From positions 496,001 to 560,000 of the forward strand of contig NZ_FOWP01000002.1 in the NCBI RefSeq assembly GCF_900115475.1: 64,000 nucleotides of DNA. Direction: 5' to 3'. The notes below the pieces were generated by a model, which saw only the letters and a program-made list of their open reading frames with translations, made no database searches and was not told the origin of the DNA. This document shows positions 34,300 through 43,529 of the stretch, in pieces (within the stretch, counting starts at the first letter, position 1; every line of letters starts with the position of its first letter). The translations under genes were made by a program, and so were the position numbers. The stretch is from Ectopseudomonas composti. GTDB lineage: Bacteria; Pseudomonadota; Gammaproteobacteria; Pseudomonadales; Pseudomonadaceae.

Positions 34300-35715
34300 T
34301 CAGTGCAGCGTTTCGATCCTCAGGCTGTTGGTGCTGCCGGGTTGGCCGAAGGGTTCGCCTGCGGTGATCACCACGGTTTCGCCGCGCTGGGCCATGCCCT
34401 GGGCCTGGGCGATTTCCAGCGCGGTGCTGGTGACTTCCTCGACCTTGCGCAGGCGTTCGTTGACCACCGAATAGATGCCCCAGGCCACGGTCAGGCGCCG
34501 CGCCGTGGTCAGGCTCGGGGTCAGGCTCAAGATCGGTGCCTTGGGCCGCTCGCGTGAGGCGCGAAGGCTGCTGGCGCCGGATTCGCTGTAGTTGACCAGC
34601 GCCGCCACCGGCAGGATCGAGCTGATGCGGCGGATGGCGCAGCTGATGGCGTCGCTCGCGGTGGCTTCGGCTTGCGGGCGACCGACGTCGAGCTGGGTCT
34701 GGTAGTCCGGGCCGTTTTCCACCTGGCGGATGATCTTGCTCATCATCTGCACGGTTTCCAGCGGGTAGTCGCCGGAGGCGGTCTCGGCCGACAGCATCAC
34801 CGCATCGGCGCCTTCGGCTACGGCGTTGGCCACGTCGGTGACTTCGGCGCGGGTCGGCGCCGGGGAGAAACGCATGGATTCGAGCATCTGCGTGGCGACC
34901 ACCACCGGGCGGCCGAGCTGGCGGCAGGTGCGTACGATATCCTTCTGGATGCGCGGCACGTTCTCGGCCGGCACTTCCACGCCCAGATCACCGCGCGCGA
35001 CCATGATGGCGTCGCACAGCTTGGCGATTTCTTCCAGGTGGATCACCGCCGAGGGTTTCTCGATCTTGGCCATGAGGAAGGCCTTGCCGCCGATCAGCTC
35101 GCGGGCTTCGACGATGTCTTCCGGGCGCTGCACGAACGACAGTGCCACCCAGTCCACGCCCAGCTCCAGGCCGAAGGTCAGGTCGCGGCGGTCCTTCTCG
35201 GTCAACGGCGACAGTTGCAGCACGGCCTCGGGCACATTGACGCCCTTGCGGTCGGACAGCTCACCGCCCGCGATGACGCAGGTGTCTACCGCATCAGCCT
35301 GTTTGGCGGTCACTTTCAGGCGCAGGCGGCCGTCGTCCAGCAGCAGGCTCATGCCCGGCTGCAGGGCTTCGATGATTTCCGGATGGGGCAGGTTGACCCG
35401 GTTGGCGTCACCGGGCGTTTTGTCCAGATCCAGGCGCAGGCTCTGGCCGTTGACCAGTTGCACTTTGCCTTCGGCAAAACGGCCGACGCGCAGCTTCGGC
35501 CCCTGCAGGTCCATGAGGATGCCGATCGGCTGGTTCAGTTCGCGCTCCACCTCGCGCACCCACTGGTAGCGCTGGGCGTGGTCGGCATGTTCGCCGTGGC
35601 TGAAGTTGAGGCGGAACAGGTTGACCCCGGCTTCCACCAGTTGGCGGATATGCGCGGCATCGCGGATCGCCGGCCCGAGGGTGGCGAGGATCTTCACTTT
35701 CTTGTCGGCGTTCAT
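34300..35715 (-). CDS. pyk: Pyruvate kinase
   Basis: A 471-residue protein. Typical pieces: KVKILATLGPAIRDAAHIRQL near the start, RLNFSHG, the metal/substrate region FLMAKIEKPSAV, MVARGDLGVEVP, TQMLESM, and MLSAETASGDYP. It makes pyruvate and ATP from phosphoenolpyruvate. It overlaps the upstream glycerate kinase gene by four bases (ATGA), so in this place it serves the glycerate route: 2-phosphoglycerate made by that kinase reaches pyruvate through enolase and this enzyme. It is probably one of two pyruvate kinases in the genome. Confidence 0.95.
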   Translation of the reverse strand: MNADKKVKILATLGPAIRDAAHIRQLVEAGVNLFRLNFSHGEHADHAQRYQWVREVERELNQPIGILMDLQGPKLRVGRFAEGKVQLVNGQSLRLDLDKTPGDANRVNLPHPEIIEALQPGMSLLLDDGRLRLKVTAKQADAVDTCVIAGGELSDRKGVNVPEAVLQLSPLTEKDRRDLTFGLELGVDWVALSFVQRPEDIVEARELIGGKAFLMAKIEKPSAVIHLEEIAKLCDAIMVARGDLGVEVPAENVPRIQKDIVRTCRQLGRPVVVATQMLESMRFSPAPTRAEVTDVANAVAEGADAVMLSAETASGDYPLETVQMMSKIIRQVENGPDYQTQLDVGRPQAEATASDAISCAIRRISSILPVAALVNYSESGASSLRASRERPKAPILSLTPSLTTARRLTVAWGIYSVVNERLRKVEEVTSTALEIAQAQGMAQRGETVVITAGEPFGQPGSTNSLRIETLH

Positions 35716-36983
35716 TGGGTTTTCTCGAGAATCAGAATGGCGCGGAAATCGTTGACGTTGGTACGGGTCGGGCCGGTGACGATCAGCTCGTCGAGGGCGG
35801 CGAAGTAGCCATAGCCGTTGTTGTCGTCCAGTTCGTCGCGGGCGCTCAGGCCCTTGATGCCGGCACGGGCGTAGCTGAAGGGCGTCATGATGGCGCCGGC
35901 GTTGTCTTCGGAGCCGTCGATGCCGTCGGTGTCACCGGCCAGCGCGTAGACGCCGGGCAGGCCCTTGAGGCTGTCGGTGAGGCTGAGAAGGAATTCGGCG
36001 TTGCGCCCGCCACGGCCATTGCCGCGCACGGTGACGGTGGTTTCGCCGCCGGAGAGAATCACACACGGCGGCTTGATCGGCTGGCCGTGCAGCTGCACCT
36101 GGCGGGCGATGCCGGCATGCACCTTGGCCACGTCGCGCGACTCGCCCTCCAGGTCGCCGAGAATCAGCACCGGCAAACCGGCCGCTTCGGCCTTGGCTGC
36201 GGCGGCGTCGAGCGACTGCTGCGGCGTGGCGATCAACTGGAAGTGGCTACGGGCGAGCACCGGGTCGCCGGGCTTGACCGTTTCCGAGCGTGGGTCCTGC
36301 AGCCAGTTGCGCACGTTGGCCGGGATGTCGATGGCGTAGCGCGCGAGTATCGCCAGGGCTTCGGCCGAGGTGGTCGGGTCGCCCACGGTGGGGCCGGAGG
36401 CGATCACCGTGGCTTCGTCGCCGGGCACGTCGGAGATGGCGTAGGTGTACACGGTGGCCGGCCAGCAGGCCTTGGCCAGGCGGCCACCCTTGATCGCCGA
36501 GAGGTGCTTGCGCACGCAGTTCATCTCGCCAATGGTGGCGCCGGATTTCAGCAGCGCCTTGTTGATCGCCTGCTTGTCCTTGAGGCTGATGCCTTCGGCC
36601 GGCAACGCCAGCAGCGAGGAGCCGCCACCGGAGAGCAGGAAGATCACCCGGTCGTCCTCGCTGAGGTTCGACACGAGTTCCAGCACGCGGCGCGCGACAC
36701 GCTCGCCGGCATCGTCCGGTACCGGGTGCGCGGCTTCCACCACTTCGATTTTCTTGCAGTCGGCGCCGTGTTCGTAGCGGGTCACCACCAGGCCGCTGAC
36801 CTCGCCTTGCCACTCCTGCTCAATCACCTCGGCCATGGCCGCAGCGGCCTTGCCGGCGCCGATGACGATGACGCGGCCGCTGCGGTCGGCGGGCAGATGA
36901 TCGGCCAGCACCTGGCGCGGATGCGCGGCGGCGATGGCGGTGTCGAACAGGTCGCGCAGCAGGCGTTGCGGGTCGAAGGTCAT
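35712..36983 (-). CDS. ttuD: Glycerate 2-kinase (MOFRL/TtuD family)
   Basis: A 423-residue protein with an N-terminal glycerate kinase domain (VIGAGKAAAAMAEVIEQEW, FLLSGGGSSLLALPAEG, CVRKHLSAIKGGRLAKACWP) and a C-terminal MOFRL domain (LSGGETTVTVRGNGRGGRNA, GDTDGIDGSEDNAGA). Older annotations call it hydroxypyruvate reductase, but the MOFRL family phosphorylates glycerate at position 2. It links tartronate semialdehyde reductase (glxR) with pyk. A 410-bp repeat-rich gap separates it from glxR. Confidence 0.9.
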   Translation of the reverse strand: MTFDPQRLLRDLFDTAIAAAHPRQVLADHLPADRSGRVIVIGAGKAAAAMAEVIEQEWQGEVSGLVVTRYEHGADCKKIEVVEAAHPVPDDAGERVARRVLELVSNLSEDDRVIFLLSGGGSSLLALPAEGISLKDKQAINKALLKSGATIGEMNCVRKHLSAIKGGRLAKACWPATVYTYAISDVPGDEATVIASGPTVGDPTTSAEALAILARYAIDIPANVRNWLQDPRSETVKPGDPVLARSHFQLIATPQQSLDAAAAKAEAAGLPVLILGDLEGESRDVAKVHAGIARQVQLHGQPIKPPCVILSGGETTVTVRGNGRGGRNAEFLLSLTDSLKGLPGVYALAGDTDGIDGSEDNAGAIMTPFSYARAGIKGLSARDELDDNNGYGYFAALDELIVTGPTRTNVNDFRAILILEKTQ

Positions 36984-37017
36984 GGTGGTGTTCTCTTGTT
37001 CTGGGGGTGACGCTGGA

Positions 37018-37128
37018 TGATCGTTCCCACGTCCGCGTGATAACGCCTGGCGAGACGCTCAGGCGTCTGCTGGTGTGTGACGCGGAGCGTCACGGGATGC
37101 ATGCCCACGCAGAGCGTGGGAACGATCA
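37018..37128. repeat. Inverted repeat with TGATCGTTCCCACG ends
   Basis: Perfect 14-base arms, TGATCGTTCCCACG (37018-37031) and CGTGGGAACGATCA (37115-37128), with further short palindromes inside. This type is common as an intergenic repeat in pseudomonads, from memory. Confidence 0.75.
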
Positions 37129-37274
37129 ATGTTCTCTCGCTGGATCGATTCCAGTCCGCAGGCGCCGCGTGGCAGCGCCTGGGGAGTGGAATCGACCAAC
37201 CTGGCAATCGGGCCGTGACACCTCCTGCCAGGAAGGTCGAAAGGATGGGCCAGAAGCAAAGCCCCTCTCCCTGA

Positions 37275-37299
37275 CCCTCTCCCATAAATGGGAGAGGGG
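37275..37299. repeat. CCCTCTCCC hairpin 1
   Basis: CCCTCTCCCA and TGGGAGAGGG form a 10-bp stem with a TAAA loop. A second copy follows 50 bases later. Confidence 0.75.
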
Positions 37300-37348
37300 A
37301 CTGGTTTGGCGTACGCTGAAAATCCGTGCAACACCGAGCCGCTTGTCT

Positions 37349-37374
37349 CCCCTCTCCCGCATGCGGGAGAGGGG
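37349..37374. repeat. CCCTCTCCC hairpin 2 (perfect 26-bp palindrome)
   Basis: A perfect palindrome with CCCCTCTCCCGCA in its left half; it lies 20 bases beyond the glxR stop and is followed by another GGGGGAGAGGGCG run. It may stop glxR transcription. Confidence 0.75.
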
Positions 37375-37393
37375 CGGGGGAGAGGGCGCTTTT

Positions 37394-38284
37394 TTACTCG
37401 CCGCGGATATTGAAGTTGGCCATATGCTCCAGGCCCTTGATCAGGCCGGAGTGGTCCCAACCGCTGCCGCCGAGGGCCGCGCAGGTGTTGAACACTTGCT
37501 GGGCATTGGCGGTGTTGGGCAGGTTCAGGCCCAGCTCACGCGCGCCTGACAGCGCCAGGTTGAGGTCCTTCTGGTGCAGGCTGATGCGGAAGCCCGGATC
37601 GAAGGTGCCCTTGATCATGCGCTCGCCGTGCACTTCGAGGATTTTCGAACCGGCGAAACCACCCATCAGTGCTTCACGCACCTTGGCCGGGTCGGCGCCG
37701 TTCTTGGCGGCGAACAGCAGGGCTTCGGCCACTGCTTGGATGTTCAGCGCGACGATGATCTGGTTGGCCACCTTGGCGGTCTGGCCGTCGCCGTTGCCAC
37801 CGACGCGGGTGATGTTCTTGCCCATGGCCTGGAACAGCGGCAGGGCGCGTTCGAAAGCGTTCGGGCAACCACCGACCATGATCGACAGGGTTGCTGCCTT
37901 GGCGCCGACTTCACCGCCGGACACCGGGGCGTCCAGGTAGGCGGCGCCGGTGGCTTTGATCTTCTCGGCGAAGGCCTTGGTCGCGGTGGGGGAGATCGAG
38001 CTCATGTCGATCACTACCTTGCCGGCGCCAACGCCCGCAGCAACGCCGTCGGCGCGGAACAGTACATCTTCGACCTGCGGGGTGTCCGGCACCATGACGA
38101 TGATGAATTCGGCTTCCTGGGCGACTTCCTGTGGGTTGGCCAGGGCAATGGCACCTGCCGCGATGAGGTCGGCAGGTGCCGGGTCGTGATGTTCGGACAG
38201 GAACAGGGTGTGACCGGCTTTCTGCAGGTTCTGCGCCATGGGTTTGCCCATGATGCCGGTGCCGATGAATCCGATTTTAGCCAT
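37394..38284 (-). CDS. glxR: Tartronate semialdehyde reductase (2-hydroxy-3-oxopropionate reductase)
   Basis: A 296-residue beta-hydroxyacid dehydrogenase. The NAD(P) motif IGFIGTGIMGKPMAQNLQKAG starts at residue 4; the substrate motif DAPVSGGEVGA is near residue 118; the catalytic Lys lies in a KVANQIIVALN segment near residue 165. It reduces tartronate semialdehyde from Gcl to glycerate. The ATG at 38284 is preceded by GAGGAGAA. hyi lies 12 bases upstream, so the two are co-transcribed. Confidence 0.95.
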   Translation of the reverse strand: MAKIGFIGTGIMGKPMAQNLQKAGHTLFLSEHHDPAPADLIAAGAIALANPQEVAQEAEFIIVMVPDTPQVEDVLFRADGVAAGVGAGKVVIDMSSISPTATKAFAEKIKATGAAYLDAPVSGGEVGAKAATLSIMVGGCPNAFERALPLFQAMGKNITRVGGNGDGQTAKVANQIIVALNIQAVAEALLFAAKNGADPAKVREALMGGFAGSKILEVHGERMIKGTFDPGFRISLHQKDLNLALSGARELGLNLPNTANAQQVFNTCAALGGSGWDHSGLIKGLEHMANFNIRGE

Positions 38285-38296
38285 TGGAAATTCTCC

Positions 38297-39079
38297 TCAG
38301 ATTGCGTTATGCGCCTTCATCCAGCCGAGGCCGGCAGCGGTGGTGGTTGCCGGCTTGTATTCACAGCCGATCCAGCCCTGGTAGCCGATGCGGTCCAGGT
38401 GCTCGAAGAGGAAGCGGTAGTTGATCTCGCCCGTGCCCGGCTCGTTGCGGCCCGGGTTGTCGGCCAGCTGCACGTGGTTGATGGTCGCCAGGTTGCTTTC
38501 AACCGTGCGGGCCAGGTCACCTTCCATGATCTGCATGTGGTAGATGTCGTACTGCAGGTACAGGTTGGTGCTGCCGACCTTGTCGCGGATGTCCAGGGCC
38601 TGCTTGGTGTTGTTCAGGTAGAAGCCGGGGATGTCGCGAGTGTTGATGGCTTCCATGACCAGGCGAATACCGGCGCCGGCCAGCTTGTCAGCGGCGTAGC
38701 GCAGGTTGTCGACGAAGGTCTTCTCGACGGTGGCGCAGTCCAGGCCTTGCGGGCGGATGCCTGCCAGGCAGTTGATCTGCTGGTTGCCCAGCACCTTGGC
38801 GTAGGCGATGGCCTTGTCGACGCCAGCGCGGAATTCCTCGACGCGGTCCGGGTGGCAGGCGATGCCGCGCTCGCCCTTGCCCCAGTCACCGGCCGGCAGG
38901 TTGAAAAGCACCTGTTCCAGCTTGTTGGCGTCCAGACGGGCCTTGATCTCTTCTACCGGGAAGTCATAGGGGAAGAGGTATTCCACGCCGCTGAAACCGG
39001 CTTCGGCGGCAGCGGCGAAACGGTCCAGAAAGTCCACTTCGGTGAACAGCATGGACAGGTTGGCAGCAAAACGGGGCAT
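38297..39079 (-). CDS. hyi: Hydroxypyruvate isomerase
   Basis: A 260-residue TIM-barrel protein (AP endonuclease 2-like family): MPRFAANLSMLFTEVDFLDR at the N terminus, GVEYLFPYDF, the metal-binding Glu in VMEAINTRDIPGF, QYDIYHMQIMEGD and GCEYKPA. Hyi interconverts hydroxypyruvate and tartronate semialdehyde. The ATG at 39079 has AAGGAG nicely placed; a longer frame to 39175 crosses a repeat and is rejected. It lies between gcl and glxR as in E. coli and P. aeruginosa. Confidence 0.94.
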   Translation of the reverse strand: MPRFAANLSMLFTEVDFLDRFAAAAEAGFSGVEYLFPYDFPVEEIKARLDANKLEQVLFNLPAGDWGKGERGIACHPDRVEEFRAGVDKAIAYAKVLGNQQINCLAGIRPQGLDCATVEKTFVDNLRYAADKLAGAGIRLVMEAINTRDIPGFYLNNTKQALDIRDKVGSTNLYLQYDIYHMQIMEGDLARTVESNLATINHVQLADNPGRNEPGTGEINYRFLFEHLDRIGYQGWIGCEYKPATTTAAGLGWMKAHNAI

Positions 39080-39116
39080 GGTGTCGCTCCTTGTCGTGGG
39101 GCATGTTGCGGTCTGC

Positions 39117-39180
39117 GTAGGGTGCGCCGTGCGCACCAGGGGTACGCGTTGAGCGTTGCGGTGCGCGCGGCGCACCCTAC
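39117..39180. repeat. REP-like inverted repeat between gcl and hyi
   Basis: GTAGGGTGCGCCGTGCGCACC pairs with GGTGCGCGCGGCGCACCCTAC. It starts three bases past the gcl stop, inside the operon, where it may lower expression of downstream genes. Confidence 0.8.
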
Positions 39181-39183
39181 GGG

Positions 39184-40959
39184 TCAGTCGAGCAGCGAGA
39201 TGGCAGTCGGTGCGTCGACGCCGCGCTCGGCCAGTTCCTCGAACTCGTTGATGGCGTTGATCTCGGTGCCCATGGAGATGTTGGTGACACGCTCCAGGAT
39301 GATCTCGACCACCACCGGTACACGGTGCTCGGCCATCAGACGCTTGGCTTCGGCGAAAGCGTTCTGCAGCTCGTTCGGGTCGAACACGCGGATCGCCTTG
39401 CAGCCCAGGCCCTCGACTACCGCAACGTGGTCGACGCCGTAACCGTTGAGCTCCGGTGCATTGATGTTCTCGAACGCCAGCTGCACGCAGTAATCGATGT
39501 CGAAGCCGCGCTGCGCCTGACGGATCAGGCCCAGGTAGGAGTTGTTCACCAGCACGTGGATGTACGGCAGGTTGAACTGCGCACCGACGGCCAGCTCCTC
39601 GATCATGAACTGGAAGTCATAGTCACCGGACAGCGCCACGACCTGACGTTGCGGGTCGGCCTTGACCACGCCCAGGGCTGCCGGAATGGTCCAGCCCAGC
39701 GGGCCGGCCTGGCCGCAGTTGATCCAGTGGCGCGGCTTGTACACGTGCAGGAACTGCGCGCCGGCGATCTGCGACAGACCGATGGTGCTGACGTAGCAGG
39801 TGTCCTTGCCGAATGCCTCGTTCATCTCTTCGTACACGCGCTGCGGCTTGGCCGGCACGTTGTCGAAGTGGGTCTTGCGCTGCAGGGTACGCTTGCGCTC
39901 GCGGCACGACTCGACCCAGGCGCTGCGGTCTTTCAGCTTGCCGGCGGCTTTCCATTCGCGGGCGACTTCGAGGAAGGCGTCCAGTGCGTTGCCGGCGTCG
40001 GAGGCGATGCCCAGGTCCGGGTTGAACACACGGCCGATCTGCGTCGGTTCGATGTCGACGTGGATGAACTTGCGGCCTTCGGTGTAAACGTCAACCGAGC
40101 CTGTGTGGCGGTTGGCCCAGCGGTTGCCGATGCCGAACACCAGGTCGGAGGCGAGCAGGGTGGCATTGCCGTAGCGGTGCGAAGTCTGCAGACCGACCAT
40201 GCCGACCATCAGCTTGTGGTCGTCCGGAATCGCGCCCCAGCCCATCAGCGTCGGTACCACCGGCACGCCGGTCAGCTCGGCGAACTCCACCAGCTTGTCT
40301 TGCGCATCGGCATTGAAGATGCCGCCACCGGCGACCAGCAGCGGGCGCTCGGCCTCGTTGAGCATGGCGATGGCTTTCTCGGCCTGGATGCGGCTGGTGC
40401 TCGGCTTAGCCACTGGCAGCGGCTCGTAAGCGTCGATATCGAATTCGATCTCGGCCATCTGCACGTCGAACGGCAGGTCGATCAATACCGGGCCGGGACG
40501 GCCGCTGCGCATTTCATGGAAGGCGCGCTGGAACGCGCGCGGCACCTGGCCGGGCTCCATCACGGTGGTGGCCCACTTGGTCACCGGACCGACGATGCTG
40601 GTGATGTCGACTGCCTGGAAATCTTCCTTGTGCATACGGGCACGCGGCGCCTGGCCGGTGATGCACAAAATTGGAATGGAGTCGGCGGAGGCCGAGTACA
40701 GGCCGGTGACCATGTCGGTGCCGGCGGGGCCGGAGGTACCGATGCACACGCCGATGTTGCCGGCATTGGTGCGGGTGTAACCCTCGGCCATGTGCGAAGC
40801 GCCTTCGACGTGACGGGCCAGGACGTGATCGATGCCACCGAGTTTCTTCAGTGCGGCATACAGGGGGTTGATGGCAGCGCCGGGGACGCCGAACGCGATA
40901 TCAACGCCTTCGCGACGCATCACCAGTACGGCTGCCTCGATTGCTCTCATTCTGGCCAT
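39184..40959 (-). CDS. gcl: Glyoxylate carboligase
   Basis: A 591-residue thiamine diphosphate enzyme. The N-terminal motif reads [13 protein letters not shown]: Val replaces the Glu that most ThDP enzymes use, the hallmark of Gcl (Val51 in E. coli). The ThDP/Mg motif [25 protein letters not shown] region is near residue 445. Gcl joins two glyoxylate to tartronate semialdehyde plus CO2. ATG at 40959 has AGAGGA six bases upstream, better than the ATG at 40965 that overlaps it. It heads the gcl-hyi-glxR-ttuD-pyk group and faces a divergent LysR gene 109 bases away. Confidence 0.96.
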   Translation of the reverse strand: MARMRAIEAAVLVMRREGVDIAFGVPGAAINPLYAALKKLGGIDHVLARHVEGASHMAEGYTRTNAGNIGVCIGTSGPAGTDMVTGLYSASADSIPILCITGQAPRARMHKEDFQAVDITSIVGPVTKWATTVMEPGQVPRAFQRAFHEMRSGRPGPVLIDLPFDVQMAEIEFDIDAYEPLPVAKPSTSRIQAEKAIAMLNEAERPLLVAGGGIFNADAQDKLVEFAELTGVPVVPTLMGWGAIPDDHKLMVGMVGLQTSHRYGNATLLASDLVFGIGNRWANRHTGSVDVYTEGRKFIHVDIEPTQIGRVFNPDLGIASDAGNALDAFLEVAREWKAAGKLKDRSAWVESCRERKRTLQRKTHFDNVPAKPQRVYEEMNEAFGKDTCYVSTIGLSQIAGAQFLHVYKPRHWINCGQAGPLGWTIPAALGVVKADPQRQVVALSGDYDFQFMIEELAVGAQFNLPYIHVLVNNSYLGLIRQAQRGFDIDYCVQLAFENINAPELNGYGVDHVAVVEGLGCKAIRVFDPNELQNAFAEAKRLMAEHRVPVVVEIILERVTNISMGTEINAINEFEELAERGVDAPTAISLLD

Positions 40960-41068
40960 GACCATTCCTCTCGAATCGGTTGTTTTTCTGTTGAGGGAGA
41001 GGATGACCGCTGGGCGAAAGAGGGGGAATTGATGGATACTTCAGTTCTGTCGATATCTGGAGTATCGA

Positions 41069-41983
41069 ATGGACCGTCATACCCTTATTCGTAGTTTCGT
41101 TTTGGTTGCCGACAACGGCAGCTTCGCTTCGGCCGCCCTCAGCGAGGGCGTGACGCCCGTGGTGATGGGCCGGCGGCTGGATGCGCTGGAGCAACACCTG
41201 GGGGTCAAGCTGATGCATCGCTCCACGCGCGGGCTGCAGCTGACCGACCTGGGCGAGCAGTACCTGGAGCGCGCCCGCAGCCTGCTCAAGGACTTCGACG
41301 AGGCCGATGCCAGCGTCGCGCGCGGTGGTAAGTCGGTACGCGGGCATCTGGTGGTGTCTGCGCCAGCGGCGTTCGGCCGGCGCCATATAGCGCCCCATGC
41401 GCCGGCCTTTCTGGCGCGCTACCCAGACCTCAAGCTGTCGTTCAACTTCACCGACAGCCTGGTCGACCTGGTGCGTCAGGGCTACGACATGGGCATTCGC
41501 ATTGGTGAGGTCACCGACCCTAACTATGTGGCGCTCAAGCTGTTTCCCAATCGCCGCGTGGTCTGCGGGGCGCCGCGCTATTTCGAGCTGTATGGCGTGC
41601 CGCGCACGCCGGACGACCTGGTGCGGCACAACTGCCTGGCGTTCAACATGCAGGGTGGCCAGCAGCGCGGCTGGACCTTCCTGCGTGACGGCCGGCAGGT
41701 CGCGGTGAAGGTCGCCGGTAACCTCGACTGCAACGATGGCGAGCTGCTCTACAGCTGGGTCAAGCAGGGGCTGGGGATTGGCTGGCGCTCCACCTGGGAG
41801 ATCCAGGCCGAGCTCAAGGCGGGCGAGCTGGTGACGGTGCTCGACGAATACGCCCTGCCGGCCTACGACATCCAGGCGGTTTACCCGCAGCAGCGTTATC
41901 TGCCGGCCAAGGTGCGTTTCTTCATCGATTATCTGAAGGGCATCTACAACACCCCAGGCTATTGGGAGGCACGTAACGGCTGA
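41069..41983 (+). CDS. LysR-family regulator next to gcl
   Basis: A 304-residue LysR protein. The winged helix-turn-helix is at about residues 1-60 (IRSFVLVADNGSFASAALSEG, RRLDALEQHLGVKLMHRSTR). The effector domain follows (about 90-300; GHLVVSAPAAFGRRHIAPHAP, GIRIGEVTDPNYVALKLF). It is divergent from gcl with a 109-bp shared promoter space, so control of the glyoxylate genes is likely but inferred. Immediately after it lies a 22-bp palindrome that belongs to the next gene. Confidence 0.9.
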   Translation: MDRHTLIRSFVLVADNGSFASAALSEGVTPVVMGRRLDALEQHLGVKLMHRSTRGLQLTDLGEQYLERARSLLKDFDEADASVARGGKSVRGHLVVSAPAAFGRRHIAPHAPAFLARYPDLKLSFNFTDSLVDLVRQGYDMGIRIGEVTDPNYVALKLFPNRRVVCGAPRYFELYGVPRTPDDLVRHNCLAFNMQGGQQRGWTFLRDGRQVAVKVAGNLDCNDGELLYSWVKQGLGIGWRSTWEIQAELKAGELVTVLDEYALPAYDIQAVYPQQRYLPAKVRFFIDYLKGIYNTPGYWEARNG

Positions 41984-42018
41984 GGTTTATTCGATACTTT
42001 AATTGAGTTATTTGATTT

Positions 42019-42040
42019 TAATTTTTGTGCACAAAAATTA
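42019..42040. promoter_or_regulatory. 22-bp perfect palindrome with TTGTGCACAA core
   Basis: A perfect 22-bp palindrome with A/T arms and the core TTGTGCACAA (42025-42034). It lies 119 bases before the GlcG-like gene start, after the LysR gene. The core matches the TTGTnnACAA sites seen before purine genes, so it is a candidate operator of the GntR protein at 57453. Confidence 0.7.
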
Positions 42041-42159
42041 TTTAAATTGTGTTCTTTGATTGTAATCAGTATCTCTTTCGGCTATTTCATAGGGCGTTTT
42101 CTGATGCCGCGCACTTGCGTGTGTGGATGCCCGTATCCGCAGTTTTGGAGATTGCCTCT

Positions 42160-42594
42160 GTGAGTAGCCTTAACCTGAATGTCGCTTTGAACATCACCCT
42201 AAATGCCCTGGCCGTTGGGCGGGAGATAAAGGCGGCGCCGCTGACGGTGGCGGTGCTGGATGCCGGTGGGCATCTGATCAGTCTGCAGCGCGAGGACGGC
42301 GCCAGCCTGCTGCGCCCGCAGATCGCCATTGGCAAGGCCTGGGGAGCGCTGGCCCTGGGCAAGGGATCGCGGCTGATCGCCGCCGACGCGCAGCAGCGCC
42401 CGGCGTTCATCGGTGCGGTCAACAATCTGGCGCAGGGCAGCCTGATTCCGGCACCGGGCGGCGTATTGATTCGTGACGAGCGCGGTGAGGTGATTGGCGC
42501 CGTCGGTATCACCGGCGACACCTCGGATATTGATGAGCAATGCGCGGTGAGTGCGCTGGAGTCTCTGGGCCTGAAGGCCGACGCCGGGGCGTAG
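42160..42594 (+). CDS. GlcG/HbpS-like (DUF336) protein
   Basis: A 144-residue protein of the GlcG/HbpS family: PLTVAVLDAGGHLISLQRED, then RPQIAIGKAWGALALGKGS, IPAPGGVLIRDERGEVIGAV, GITGDTSDIDEQCAV. I chose GTG at 42160, nine bases after GGAG at 42147, over upstream in-frame ATGs with no ribosome site. Members bind heme or cobalamin or are of unknown role, and often sit with glycolate/glyoxylate or two-component genes. It lies alone between the LysR gene and a repeat-rich gap. The candidate operator upstream ties it to the purine regulon. Confidence 0.82.
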   Translation: MSSLNLNVALNITLNALAVGREIKAAPLTVAVLDAGGHLISLQREDGASLLRPQIAIGKAWGALALGKGSRLIAADAQQRPAFIGAVNNLAQGSLIPAPGGVLIRDERGEVIGAVGITGDTSDIDEQCAVSALESLGLKADAGA

Positions 42595-42884
42595 GGTGTT
42601 GCGGGGCCGCCTAGGCTGCGCGCACCGGTTCGATCGCGGCTGCGCGCTGCCCCGGATTGCATCCGGGCTACGACTGTGGGAGGGGCTTCAGCCGCGACTG
42701 CGGCATCGAAACGTCGCCGCTAAAGCGCCTCCACGGTTTTCGGCTTTGCGTAGGGGAGATGTCGTTTTTTACATCCACCAGTCCGTAGGGTGCGCCGTGC
42801 GCGCTAAGGCTTCCCGAATGTCCGCGTCGTAAGCTCGGTGCGCATGGTGCACCCTCCTGGTTTGGCATAGGCCGCGGATTCGAG
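42595..42884. repeat. Repeat-rich gap: pieces of several intergenic repeat families
   Basis: No gene is seen. The stretch holds a GTAGGGTGTTGCGGGGCCGCC piece (like 59723), a CCCGGATTGCATCCGGGCTAC palindrome (about 42652-42672), a GTGGGAGGGGCTTCAGCCGCGA piece, and a GTAGGGTGCGCCGTGCGCGC palindrome (42785-42856). These look like nested or decayed copies of the window's repeat families. Confidence 0.75.
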
Positions 42885-43529
42885 TTAGGCGCTGGTCACC
42901 AGCTCGGAAGCCTTCGATGGCATCGGGCTGACGTCGCAGCCTTTGAGCACCAGGCGGATGATGGTCTGCGCGGCGGCTTCGTAGTCGGCATCGTCCAGGC
43001 TGGCCTTGCCGGTGACGGTGGAGATCTGCCAGTCGAAGTCGGCGTAGGTCTGGGTCGCCGCCCAGATGCTGAACAGCAGATGGTGCGGGTCGACCTGCGC
43101 CATCTGCCGTTGATCGATCCAGCGCTGGATGCAGGCGATGTTGTGTTTGGCCTGGGCGTTGAGTTGTTCGGTCTGTTCCGGCGACAGGTGCGGCGCACCG
43201 TGCATGATCTCGCTGGCGAACACCTTGGAAGCGTGGGGCAGTTCGCGGGAGATGCGGATCTTCGAGCGGATGTAGGCGGTCAGCACTTCGCTCGGATGGC
43301 CCGGCTGGTTGAAGGGGGCAGAGGCGGCCAGCAGTGGCTCGATGATGCTTTCCAGGACCTCGCGGTAGAGGTTTTCCTTGGACTTGAAGTAGTAGTAGAC
43401 GTTGGGCTTGGGCAGGCCTGCCTTGGCCGCAATGTCACTGGTCTTGGTGGCGGCGAAGCCCTTGTCGGCGAACTCCTCGCTGGCTGCGCGCAGGATGAGC
43501 TCTTTGTTACGCTCGCGGATGCTGGTCAT
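42885..43529 (-). CDS. RutR-like TetR-family regulator
   Basis: A 214-residue TetR protein. The DNA-binding part is at about residues 8-55 (AASEEFADKGFAATKTSDIA, AGLPKPNVYYYFKSKENLYREV). The rest resembles E. coli RutR: SRELPHASKVFASEIMHGAP, then VDPHHLLFSIWAATQTYADF and QTIIRLVLKG. RutR senses uracil/thymine in E. coli; the ligand here may be a pyrimidine or purine. It is divergent from moaA, and a RutR-type site TGACC-N4-GGTCA lies 103 bases upstream of its start, suggesting autocontrol. ATG at 43529 chosen over an upstream non-ATG start. Confidence 0.88.
   Translation of the reverse strand: MTSIRERNKELILRAASEEFADKGFAATKTSDIAAKAGLPKPNVYYYFKSKENLYREVLESIIEPLLAASAPFNQPGHPSEVLTAYIRSKIRISRELPHASKVFASEIMHGAPHLSPEQTEQLNAQAKHNIACIQRWIDQRQMAQVDPHHLLFSIWAATQTYADFDWQISTVTGKASLDDADYEAAAQTIIRLVLKGCDVSPMPSKASELVTSA

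Larger units (their letters stand above)
36984..37393. other. 410-bp gap in the glyoxylate cluster holding three repeat units
   Basis: No gene is seen between ttuD and glxR. The gap holds a long inverted repeat (37018-37128) and two hairpins with CCCTCTCCC/GGGAGAGGG stems (37275-37299 and 37349-37374). The ATG of ttuD is preceded by AAGAGAACACC, so its translation signal is at the gap edge. Confidence 0.8.

Noticed and set aside
37574..39442. A 622-codon open frame on the + strand across glxR and hyi
   Set aside because: It is antisense to two well-supported genes with clear catalytic motifs, and runs through an intergenic repeat.
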